Positions 1 to 12,200 of a DNA stretch of 64,000 nt are shown here, in pieces. The notes beneath the pieces are model-generated. The model made no database searches, was not told the origin of the DNA, and saw nothing but the letters and a program-made list of their open reading frames with translations. How positions within the stretch are numbered: position 1 is the first letter of the stretch; the number at the start of each line of letters is the position of its first letter. The DNA is taken from NCBI GenBank assembly GCA_013397845.1, contig VZTG01004162.1, forward strand, positions 4,455 to 68,454, written 5' to 3'. The position numbers were made by a program, and so were the translations under genes. This DNA comes from Melanocharis versteri. Taxonomy: Eukaryota; Chordata; Aves; Passeriformes; Melanocharitidae.

Positions 1-205
1 CCCCGCCGGCCGCGGAGCCGCGGGCAGCGCCGAGCGGCCGCCGCCGGGGCCCTGCTCCCGCGAGTGCTACGAGGAGATCGTGGCGCTGGAGCAGGCCGAG
101 GACCGCATCGCCAAGCTGGAGGAGGAGAACGGCAGCCTGCGGGAGCTGGTGGAGGACATGCGGGCCGCCCTGCAGAGCAGCGATGCGCGGTGCCTGGCGC
201 TGCAG
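1..205 (+). CDS. EFCC1: EFCC1 coding exon 1, 3' portion
   Basis: The frame is open from position 2 and reaches a CAG|GTGAGT donor at 205/206 in phase 0. The first 20 or so residues are Pro/Gly/Ala-rich, then the sequence RECYEEIVALEQAED begins a heptad-repeat coiled coil. G+C is very high, as is usual for a first coding exon of an avian gene inside a CpG island. No initiator is present because the exon is cut by the window edge. Confidence 0.85.
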
Positions 206-3200
206 GTGAGTCCGGGGCGGCTCGGGTGGCCCCGGGTGCTCGAGGAAAGATGCTGCTCTCGGAAAGCCGGTGTTAATAACCCCTCCACCTCCAGACTGAG
301 ACCGAAGCTGCTCGTTCATCCGCGGCATTAACTTTTTAGCAAAGTTCAGTTACAGGGAGGCTTTAAGGAGAAATGCATCCTCACCACTGCGCCATTATAT
401 CTAGTTATGGGATAGGCTGAGAGCACTCTGTTAAAAGTGTAGGGGACTTCAGCTTAACAAACCCAAGCGTGCAATCCTGCTGCTTCTTCTATTGCACGTG
501 CAGTCAGGATGTGCTGATACCATAATCTGGATATGCACTACTGCAGGGTTTTTCCTGAAGCACAAGAATCCTTCTTGTGCTGTGGATTCTTACCTGCACA
601 AGCACATGCAGTGCCTCAGCCATAAGTGCCCCAGAAACATTAGAAGTATGTTTTCTTCAGAGCACGGTCACGAGAGCTCAGAGCTGGAGCCAGTTCTGCA
701 GGCAGGCTGATGAATAGTCTGGGGCTCCTCTGCAGAGCCCCATTAATTCTGGGGCTGGTTTCTGCTGGTTCTGCTGTGCTGGCTCGAGTGAAACACACAC
801 ACTTAACAGCAGTTAAACTACTCTGGCATGAAATAGAGTGGAACAGGCAGAGCAGTGAAGGGCAGCATGGACCAGTTGTGCTGGCCGGTCTGATCAGCTC
901 TGATTTGATACTAACATGGCACGCACAGAACTCTGCTCCACGTGTGACACTCCCACTTGCAGTAGACGGCTGTTCCTCTTCACAGCGTCCAGCAAGGCAG
1001 GTCAAAGCCACTTTTACCATTTTCATCTGAAAAGGGAAAGGAAATCAGAAGCAAACATGAAGTCACCAGTCAGAGGTCCCAGGAAGAATCAAAAGGACAA
1101 AGAGGAGAACTCCAAAACACCCCCAGCTGCTCCCTGCTCTCTTCTTCTCATTGGAAATATCTTTTTCAGCACACTACTTGACTTCTGAGTACAGACCATA
1201 GTAATGACATTAAAGCTGTGCAGAAATGGTGCAATAACATAATAATGAGTAGTTTGAAAACTAAATGTATAGCTAGGTATTAAAAACTACTTTCCAGAGA
1301 TTGTTTCCTTGTCTCTGTATTTGGCAAAGGTCAAGTAGCTTTAGTTGCTGATCGACTATATGTGATTAAAAAAAACCCCAACAAAGCACAAGCCAGCCAT
1401 TTCCAGTCTTGATTAAAATGTCAGTTGCTTTAAAACACATCAATTTCTCCCTGCTTTGTGCTCCTGGTCATTACAGGTGGGACTGCGGAAGAGCCATGCC
1501 AGCCATAAGGAAGAGGGATCCTGCTTCATAGGCAGTCAGAGACCATTAACACAGAACCACTCCCAGACCAAGTGCCTCCAAAGCGTCCTGAAGGAAATGG
1601 AGCTCATCCGGAGCTCCAGGGATGGGCAGATTGAAGAAGCCATCAGGTTCAATCAGGAGCTGGAGAGGGAGCTGAGGAGCTCTCAGGAAGCTCTGGTCAG
1701 CCTGGAAGATTGCAACCGTAACCTGAAGAGGGAGCAGGCAGAGATGAGGAGGAAGGTGGAAGAGGCCAGACACGCTGTCCTGAACAGTCTTGGCAAAGTG
1801 AAGGAGCTGGAAGTGAAAGCCAACGAGGTGCCACATCTGCAGATGTACATTCAGCAGCTGGAATCACAACTGCAGCACTACAGGTAGGTTGGAGTCTGTC
1901 AAAAAGTGCCTATAAAATCACAGTGTTGGAACACAGGTTAGTTTGAGAATCTCTGGTTGTGGCTTATTAAATACCTCCAAATAGATCTCGTGAAATCTAG
2001 CCAGAGGGGAATTAGAAGCTGCTTACCCATTTTCTTGGTAGGGGTCTGTAGATCTGGGAGCATTCCAGGCCAAAGTAAGGGTGCTGTTCTACGGAGAGCT
2101 GAAGTTACTCCTCAGACACACAACAAGAGAACTCGACACAGAAATGCTTCAAGAAAGCGCCAAAACAAATTCCTGACAGTCCTTCAGAAACCATTTCCAA
2201 CACACTTATTTTTTCACTGCGTTCCCTGGTCGTTAGGTCCCATCCCAAGCCAGCTGTACTCAGATGGCTGACACTCGATTTCACAAAAAAGCTCTTCAAC
2301 ATGTCCTAGGAATTGGGGAAAAGCACACAAGGACAACTTCTGGCCAGTGGTTTTAAACTCTGCTGTGACTTCATTGCTTCTTCACTGACAGGATAGGTAA
2401 TGCTCAGAAGAGAGAAGCTGAAACTTTCCTAAACCCACAAAATAATATAGTGGGAATCTCAAACAGAAAATACATTACCCAACTAAACCCCACTCTTGTA
2501 ATTGCATCAACAAATCTTTCCAAAAGCCAGAAAGCTGGTCATGAATTTAACAGTCCACTGCTTTTGTTGCTTTTTATCTCAGACAAGACTTGGATTCACT
2601 GATGGTTATTAAGTGTTAGGCATTTCTGCCCAAGTTTCAGATTGACCTATGGAATAAAATCTAGTTTATATTTTCACTGACCCAAAGCAAAACCAGTATT
2701 TATAGATATATTTTTACTTACACTACTAAACCTAGTATTTTAATAAATTGCCTCTTCTGAAGTCCTTGTCTCTTCCTAAACTCACACTTCCTCTGTTTGC
2801 TTATAAGAAGAATTCATAGCGAGTTATTTGTGGCATCATAGCTATTGTACTGTTATATGAAGTGAGGAAATTCTAAAAATAACCATTTTATCCAGTGTCT
2901 TTCTGTCAGCATTGTGTATGTTAATACTTGCACGGTTGCAGAAGATCAAAGAAGATAAAAGCATTTATTTAAACATCTATAGGATTTAAAAAGCACTGCG
3001 AGGGCACGTAATGTTCGAGATGACTGTCAGGGGTCTCGGGATGAATGAGACAACTCCTGGTGCTGAAAGGGATCACACAACTTGTCAGGTCTATCCCGTT
3101 CTCTTCGGCGTGAGCAGCAGAGATTTAAGATGAGTTCTTGTCCTGTGGAATTGCTTTTCCAAAGTATGATGAAGGATAAAAAAGATCACCTTGAAACAGG

Positions 3201-6200
3201 TTAAAGGCAAGAAGGAATGTCCACTGGCCTTGCAGAGCAGGAAATTCATGGGTTACATCAAAACAGAGCGTGTGGGTTTAAAAATGTAAATTATACGTTC
3301 CTTGTCAGATAACCTTCACCTGTAATACTTATTTTTAAATTGCATGCTAATTTAAAGTGAGTGCCAAGCTCAGGAATGGTGCTGGACTGACCACTTGGGA
3401 ACTACACCCCATTTTTAGCCCCGTGGCACATTTAGCAGGTCTGCTTCCACTCTGTGAGATTCTCTGTTGGCTGTGAGGCACCTCCACCTCCCCATCCACG
3501 TAAAACAGCTGTGGGTGTAAACATTTCCACTTAGAGATGCATAATGATAACTGTGACTGGCATGCCTGTGGTCATATTCCACAGCACATGGAATCCCATC
3601 ATTCCACAGATTCCCAGTGTGGCACAGAGGTGCCCAAACTGGCAGAAAATGGTGAATAAGCAGTGCAGAGCTGTGTGCTAGGGTGGGGAAAGGGCTCAGC
3701 AGCAGCTCTGCCCCACACAGCCTTGGCTGTCCCAGCTTGTCCCACTCCCTCTTCTCGCTCACACTGGTGCTCAGGCAGCACAAACTCCTCCTGCTCAGAG
3801 AGAATCACCTTCTCCTGGCGTGCAGGAGTCCCCATCCATGGGTGAAGCTCGAGTGAGGTGCTGGCAGTGCTTGGTGTGGGGAAGGGATTGGTTGGCTGAG
3901 GTGTGGAGAGGGAGGGACAGCTGGGAACCCACAGCGTTCTGACTGTCACTTGGCAAGGGTGTCACTTGTCCTGCTGGTTAAACCAGGCTGTGTTTCAGTC
4001 GCTGTAACCTGTTAGTTAAGTCAGGCTGTATTTCAGTTTGTGCCACTTGTCCTGTTGGTTAAGGCAGGCTGTATTTCAGTCACTCTAACCTGTTGGTNGC
4101 AGGCTGTATTTCAGTCACTCTAACCTGTTGGTTAAGTCAGGCTGCATTTCAGTCACTGTAACCTGCACTTTTAGTTTAAGTCAGGCTGTGTTTCAGGCGC
4201 TGTTACCTGTACTTTTAGTTTAAGTCAGGCTGTGTTTCAGGCGCTGTTACCTGTACTTTTAGTTTAAGTCAGGCTGTGTTTCAGGCGCTGTTACCTGTAC
4301 TTTTAGTTTAAGTCAGGCTGTGTTTCAGGCGCTGTTACCTGTACTTTTAGTTTAAGTCAGGCTGTGTTTCAGGCGCTGTTACCTGTACTTTTAGTTTAAG
4401 TCAGGCTGTGTTTCAGGCGCTGTTACCTGTACTTTTAGTTTAAGTCAGGCTGTGTTTCAGGCGCTGTTACCTGTACTTTTAGTTTAAGTCAGGCTGTGTT
4501 TCAGTCACTGTAACCTGTTAGTTAAGTCAGGCTGTATTTCAGTCTGTGTCACTTGTCCTGTTGGTTAAGTCAGACTGTGTTTTAGTCGCTGTAACCTGTT
4601 GGTTAAGTCAGGCTGTATTTCAGTCTGTGTCACTTGTCCTGTTGGTTAAGTCAGGCTGTGTTTCAGTCACTGTAACCTGCACTTTTAGTTTAAGTCAGGC
4701 TGTGTTTCAGTCCCCACTCCAGTGAGCAGTTTTCTCCCCTGCCAGGTGCCACACAGAGTTTGTGAGCAGGATCTGGATTTGGCAAGAACTAACGCTGCAA
4801 GGTGGTGGTGGAGAGGAATGGGAGGGATTTGGGTGTTCTGCAGGAAGCACTGACAATTGCAGATATGTCTCTGAGAATTCACCTTAACTGGCTTGGTGAG
4901 CCACAGGTTTCCTCCAGCTAAAGTCAAATTTCTTCCAGAGAGGGTCATATTCAAGAATGAGTCCAATCTACAAGTGTTACACACTGCTCCTGTTTACAGT
5001 TTCATATTTATAAAGGAAATTATTTCTTCTTTTAGGTTTGGATTTTAAAAGCTCTTTCAGCATCTAAATCCCTCTTCTAGACCTCCATCTGAGACCTAAT
5101 TGATATGATTTAGATCTGGAATCCCAACCATGACCTTAAGTTATAATCCCTAATGCAGGAAACAACACAGTTTGCATTTATTCAAGAAAGTGTTTAAGTA
5201 CCTGCGAGTGATTAAATGTCCTAAATTGGAGTGTGTAATTATAATCACCTATTCCTGATTTCATATTCCAGATTCATATTCCTGCAGATCTGTATCACTT
5301 AAACATGAATTTTTCTGAGTGCTCAGGTTCCAGTGCCAGGGTCTGAAATGTCCCTGTCACATCATTAGGTTCCTAAACCAGCCTAGTTGCCCAAATAGTT
5401 CATCCTAATCTTCCTGCTCTGATGAATGTGTCAGGTTTCTGTCTGGACTATCTTTCAGCTTTTTTTTTTTAATCCCTGTCAAGTTAGTGAGTCGGCTGAA
5501 CTTTAAAGGTAAATTTCAATAAATTCCTTACTGAAAAGCACGAGCTCAATTCATTTCAGAGGAAAATGATATCACAAGGAATTGTATATTTATCACTGGT
5601 ATTGCATAAGTGTTTAATTCCCAGTGCCTGATTACAGGAGAGTTTAGGAAGTCGAGCAAGTCCCATTTCTATGCAGTGCTGCCCAAGGAGTTATTCCCAA
5701 AGGACAAATCATTAACCACTATTCCCTAAACTCCCTTTTTTTTTCCCCACAAAGTTTTGCTCCAGCACAAGGTGACACCATCCATCCATTCTAATACAGT
5801 CCTATGGTTTCTAAGTATTGTTTATAAAAATACCACACACGAAAATGTTACTACAGTAAAAATGTCACAGCTACTGCTTCTTTTTAACCATTGAGCCATT
5901 TGCCCTCTCAGAAAAGGAAATTGGATTGGTTTGACATGAATTGTTCTTGCCAAATATGAGTTGGCTCTGTTTTCTGTACATTGGGGGTGGCTTAGAAATT
6001 GATTACTTAATAAAGTATCCATATTCTTTTTCACTTTAATTGCATTGGAGGGAATAGAACAATTTAACAGCTTTTTTTTTTAATCTCAGTATAACAAATA
6101 AAAAGAAAGGTCATTTAGAATTGAAATAAACTTCATAATAGAGATGTTCACAGAGGGTTTATGTTGCTGCATTAGTCAGCAGCACAGTAATTACATAGGT

Positions 6201-9200
6201 CAGTGAGGGAGGTCATAAAATACCAAAAATGCTTCCCATATGCATGGTCTGTCTCCCAAATTACTTAATTATCCATCAGCATTTCTATGTGTTAATGAAT
6301 AGGAATCCTTTTGGCATGGGGTGCAGAGAGGTTTGTTTCAGCCTCTCATATTCTCCTGTAAATATGAAGATTGAGGCCTGTAGCATAATTTTCTTCATTT
6401 ATTTATTTATTTCATCAGTGTCAATTTGTCTAAAATGTTACGCTTTAGGTTATCCTACACTGGAAGCAGTTCAGTTTTTCTTCTCTTTCAGGAGGCAGAG
6501 CCCTGATCCTTTCAATAATTTCTCAGGTTATCATTCACTCTGTAAAACAGAATAAGATGGAACAAACAGGTCCAAATCAATAATTCAAGAACTGGAGGGA
6601 AATATGGAAATATTCCTAACTGATACAGGATCAGCTCCATCAAGTGAAGAAAGAGAAGCCCTAGGAAGGAAACACAAAAGCACAAAAGGTGTCTATAGTA
6701 GGTTATTTCCAGTCAGAATGATAATGGTTTATATTTAGGCACCCTAGAACTGTTCTGCCATTTTAAAAATCAGACAATAAAGAAAATCTGGACATTTTCT
6801 GCTTGACTACTGTCATCAGTACCAACTCCTTGCTGTTGTGAGGTGAGGGGCATCTTGGCAATTTGTTCCAAGTGGCACAAAATTCAAGTGGAGGCTGTGG
6901 GTGTGTGCTGGACAGACCTGCAGGTGATAAAGGCATCCTTGGGCAGGAGCAGGGACTGATGGCAGTCAGGGAGCTGAGCTCAGAGAGAGAGATGAAATGT
7001 TAAATCTGCAGAGCCTCATCTGCAAAAGCACTCAGATTCTTCTGGATGAACTGATGTCATCTCATTTTGTTTTCTAACTTTGCCTGGAGCTGATATTTTT
7101 TTCTGCTAAAGAGTGTAAGAAGTTTTGTATTACAGAGAAATCTGCCAAAAACCACAGGGCTTCAAGTTTTGGAAGAAGTTAGCAGTAGCAGGTGAATATA
7201 TTCCCATCATAGGAAGCTTAGACTACTCATGGGTCTCTAGTCATAGAAAAATCATAAACTAAGCAAGCAAATCAGATTATTCTAATTGGGAACACTTTAA
7301 AGGAGCATTTTGATTTCACAAGAGAAATAATGGAAGGTGTTGTTATTTATGGTAGAGAGAACAGTACAGAGCAATTTAAACAGATTAATTTGGTATTGTA
7401 AAAAATGTATAGCATCTCTTTCTGTGGAAGGGCTACTTTTATTTCCAATGCAAGAATCTTTCAAAGCTTCCCATAATAACAGCAAAACCTTGACTTCAAA
7501 TCCATTCACATAACTGCAAGTTCATTTATCCCCAAAGAACTTGTGTGCTGAGACCTGGAAGTGCAGCCACTTGCCTGGCCTTTTTCCATGCTGAGATCTT
7601 ATTTGCAGCGTTTATTCCTGGGGGGCTTTCCCTGCTTTCTCCCTAAATCCTCCTTTTCTCTGCCTGGCCGCGTTGGCCGCGTGGGGAGTGAATCAGGGGG
7701 GGCACAGTGGCAGTGCCACCCGTGGGGACACCCTGCATGCTGGCCCTGCTGGAGCTGTCCCTCAGCAGCCCCCAGCTCATCCCATCCTGAGGATGGAGGG
7801 CTGGAAGTGCCCTGCCAGCCCTGCTGCAGCACAGGGACAAAACCACAGCCCTCTGTCCCCCAGCGAGCAGCTGCCTCGCTCAGCTGCCTCCTCCGCCCTT
7901 CTGTGCAAGGTTTGGATCATGCTAACCCCTCCTACGCCAGAGGGATTTGGTTTTTTCCAAGGGGATGTGCAGTCAGTGTTTCTGCAGCTTTTCTTCCCTG
8001 AATTAGTGCCTGGAAATTCAGGCAGCAGCTTGGTGACAGCTGTGCAGCTCCCTCCTTCTTCTGCCTGCCCTGACTTTGTACAGTCCTCCCAGTCCTAGAC
8101 TCTCTTAGATCACAAACTTTCTAGGTGATCAGCACATTACCTATCTTGTCTTATGCCCCCCCCAAAGAAAGACTGATTTCATACACAACCATAACTTTAA
8201 AGAAAAGCTTCTTCCCCTGCCCCTTTCAAACCCAAACACTGCAGTGCCCACGAGAGGCTGTGACCCTCAGAAAAGCAGAGCTCCCAGTCCAGAGTCACCG
8301 ATTTGGGGTTACTGCAAGAAGCAACACCAGACGTGCTCCTGGATCACAACCAGCCCTCAATCACACTGTAAATACCCTCGTGCTGCCCAGGACACTGCCA
8401 GGAGCACAGGCAGCCAGGAGTAGCCAGGCAAGCAGCATTTAAACCTGCCTGGGCTCTGAGGAGGCTGGGCTGAGCTAACAAATGTCCCTGATGTGAGGAA
8501 ATACAGTACAGGCAACTCCTGCACTTCCAGCGACACGAGACAGTCACTCAGCAGCCCTGCAAATATTTGTTCTGTTTGGGGCTCCTGCTGAATCTCTGCC
8601 TGTGTTTGCTGTGCTGTTCCCTTCATTCTCCCGGGTATCCTTTCAGCTTTGTCAGTGTCTCATCAGCCTGATGAGCAGCATAATTAAAATCCAGACTGAT
8701 ATTTGCCTCTCTCATGCCTGGCTGGGGGTATCCTCTTTGTGATACTCAGCAGGTTTCCCTGGGTTTGCTTGGGAATCTGAACCTCAGCTATTCCAAACTT
8801 CAGCCCCTGAAAAACCTAAGGAAAACTGCATCACATCCTAAGGAAAGTGATGCCCTCAAACCAGAGGAAAAAAAAAGCTAGAAAAGGATGTCATGGACTA
8901 TAAGTAAAACTTGGATTAAATGGATCTGGTCTTACAGATTCGTGTCCTGAGATAATCCCAAACAGGGAATTCAAAGGTTGTGAGGAGGAGAAGGAGGGCA
9001 GGAGGAGGAGCTGGTCAAGGTATCTGCTTCAGCCCTTTTTTATAGAAAAGAGATATCCAGGGATACCTCGTTCCACCTCCCCATGGCAGGGGATCTTTAA
9101 GGCCACCTAGAGATCTAAAGATTAACTTTAAGGTCCCTTCCAACCCAAACCAAACCACTCTTTAATTCTATGATATTTTCACAATTCCAGATGTGGAGCC

Positions 9201-12200
9201 CATCTTTGTGCTCAAGTCAAGCGACCTGAAAGTTGTAAAATGCATCAAGAGACTGGCTTTAGTTCAGACACCATTCTTTATCTTTGGGAAAAAAAAATTA
9301 TACATTTTTACAGCTTTTCCTAATACCTGAAAATTTGGCGAATTCTGGTAAAAATGAATAGGTATGTGTGGCCTTAAGGGATCACAAAGTTACAGCTCAG
9401 CTTCAGCGACTGAAAACACAAAGCACGGACTGAAGCTTGAGCATTTTTGCAGGCGTCTGTATCCCAGGATCTGCCTGGGTTCTGTTCACCATTCCAGAGA
9501 GGAATGTACTTTATCAAAAAAGAAATGGTTGGCCAACAAATGCCAAATGCAAGTTTGAGCACAAGGCATCATTAGGAAGTTACTTCTGTGGAACAAACAA
9601 CTTCAGCCTTCACAGCATCGTTCCTAAACCACTTGAAAAATAAGGTGTAGAGGCTGCGATTGACTGTGGGCTGCAGTCCCTCCTTGTTTGAGGGGAAAAA
9701 TATTGCCTGAAGGCTGCCTGAGCTTGGAGTGCTAATTGCCATCATCCCTTTCAAGAACGGAATGTTGGGAGTCAGATTTCAGTGGAAAGACCCCAAACCT
9801 TTCAGCAAAGCCCCACAATAAAAACCAGGCCCTGTGCTTTGTTTTGTGCAGAGCCTCTGCTCACAGCAGAACGTTTCAGGGAGGGTTCGTGGTGTCCCAT
9901 TAATCACAACACTGAGCTCTGGTACTCCCTGCACATCTGCTCTGCTTTTTCTCCCTGTTCTTGACCCCATCACACGTCCTTGGCACGAGTTCACACAACA
10001 CCAAAGGATCTGGGGCTGCGCACGGTGAGGTCAGCCAAGTTTAAAGCACAGCCTTGGCAGGTTTAAGCCAAGCTCTGACTACAGCATTTTCACCCTCCTG
10101 GAGCTGGTAGGTCTAAGGGGCACTGCTTGGCACAAAATGATACAGGGCAGAAATAGGAGCAATCAGAGCAAAGCCAAGGCTTGTGAAAATTGCAGAAGAG
10201 GAGGTTTTGCTACCCATTTCTGTGCCAGCAAGCAGGCAAGGGTGGCATTTCCACTCTGTTTTGTGGGGCATTGCTCTGTTGCTACCCATGAGCCCCCCGT
10301 TACTATCTGAATGACATTAACAAATCAAATTTCAAAGTACCACTTTAAGATACAAAAAAAGAAATAAAATTAAATACTTCACTTTGGTTTTATGTTGAAG
10401 AGGCAGTTTCACTAGTTGCAAAATATTTTTTGCTCAGATTCCTAATTCAACCAAACAAAAGAATAAAGGAAAATATTAAGCTGTTATAAGCAAAAGTTAG
10501 GAGAGAAGCTGGTCCTTAGTCTGAAAGGCCTGTGTTTCCATTAAAGAATGTACATGGCTCTGCTTTATTTCCAGTGCTGTCCACATTCCCCAGGGACAAT
10601 TCCTTCAGCAGAGAAAAAGAATAAGAAAACCAAGAGTAAGAATGTTCTCAGTTTATTTTGCCAGGAAAGCTGTGTCTGTGCTGCTGGAGCCCTGGCTGCC
10701 ATGTGACAGGTTTTTCAGAAGTCTCCCAGCTGTGAAATATTCCCACCGCTGGCAGGATATTGCTGGGTAAAAGCACTGACTTTGAACAAAAGACCTTTCA
10801 GTGTAGCCTGGGGTTGGGATCTCTCAGAAAAGCTGTGATTAATCTCTCTACTGCAGAATTATACACCAGGTTTATTCCTGTGCTGTCAATCTTACACTTT
10901 GCTACTTTCCTGCCTCTCCCCTTGTTCCCTGCCTGCTTTGCTCTCTTTGGTTTGGGGATTTTTGTTCATCACGATTTACAGTTTCCAGAGGATGCTTCAA
11001 ATGCATTTAAAAATAGGAAACTTGAAAATTAAATAAGTATAAAGCTTTTTAGTTAAATACTATGTGAGATAGGAATGATCTAAGCTTTGATTTCACATCA
11101 AAAACCCATCATTAAGGATCTAAGATCCTGAGAGTTTAGACCTGTACCATTTATAAATTTGAGGAACTGTCAATGCCTAAGGCTTAGCACTTGTTTTGAA
11201 GAATTAAAAGTCATTTATTCTTAAATTGCAGTTCTCCAGCCTTACCAGTTAAGACCCTGCTTCTGCAAGCAGCAATGCCTTGCATCAAACAAGTATTTTC
11301 TCCTAGTTACCGTGCACCTTGCTTATAATCCAAATTACCTCTGTATCAAAAGATGTTGTTTTTAGAACAGAAAATTATTAATGCTGGAAAGGCAGTGATT
11401 ATTCCTTCCCCTTCCAAGCAGAGGGAGCTTTCCTGTGGCAGGTCCCCGTGGACCAGCTCAATTAATGGATCTCTGTTTCCTGAGCGAGCATGACTCACGG
11501 AGCAGAAACCACCAGGAAGTCATTGATGCTTTGCTGCCTCACGTCCTCAGCCAAACCTTTAATTCTGTTAATCCGCATTTACCTGTCATTATATGCAGGA
11601 AACAAACAGCAGATAACCCCTAAACAGAGCAGTGACTCCATGGGCAGAGCCCACAAACACACCCGGTTTGTCTGGTCAGTGCCTGCAAGGCAGAGCTGAA
11701 TTCTCCCCTTCTCTAAAGAAAGAAAAAGCCATGGAGAGCAGGAGGAGGGGGAGAGCGAGCAGCTCTGCTCGTTACCATGAAAAAGGAGCTATCAAAGCAT
11801 CACCTTCTTTCATCCTTCCTCCCTCACCAGCCTTTTTCTGGCCTGGGGAACGGGAGAGCTCAAACCGAATCGTGCGGGCGAGCGCCGGAGCCGCTCGGAC
11901 CCAGGGTGGGCTGCGGGGATGGAGGGGCCAGGCAGGCACAGCTCAGCCCTGGCTCCTCCAGTCCATGGGGCAGAGGCTGCTGCCTGCACAGCCCCTCCTT
12001 CTTCCAGCCCTAATCCTGCTGGGGAGGCTCCTGCCAGGAGAACACCACAGCCAGCTGTGGATGCAGCAGCCAGGTGTGGATGCAGCAGCCAGGTGTGGAT
12101 GCAGCAGCCAGGTGTGGATGCAGCAGCCAGGTGTGGATGCAGCAGCCAGGTGTGGATGCAGCAGCCAGGTGTGGATGCAGCAGCCAGGTGTGGATGCAGC

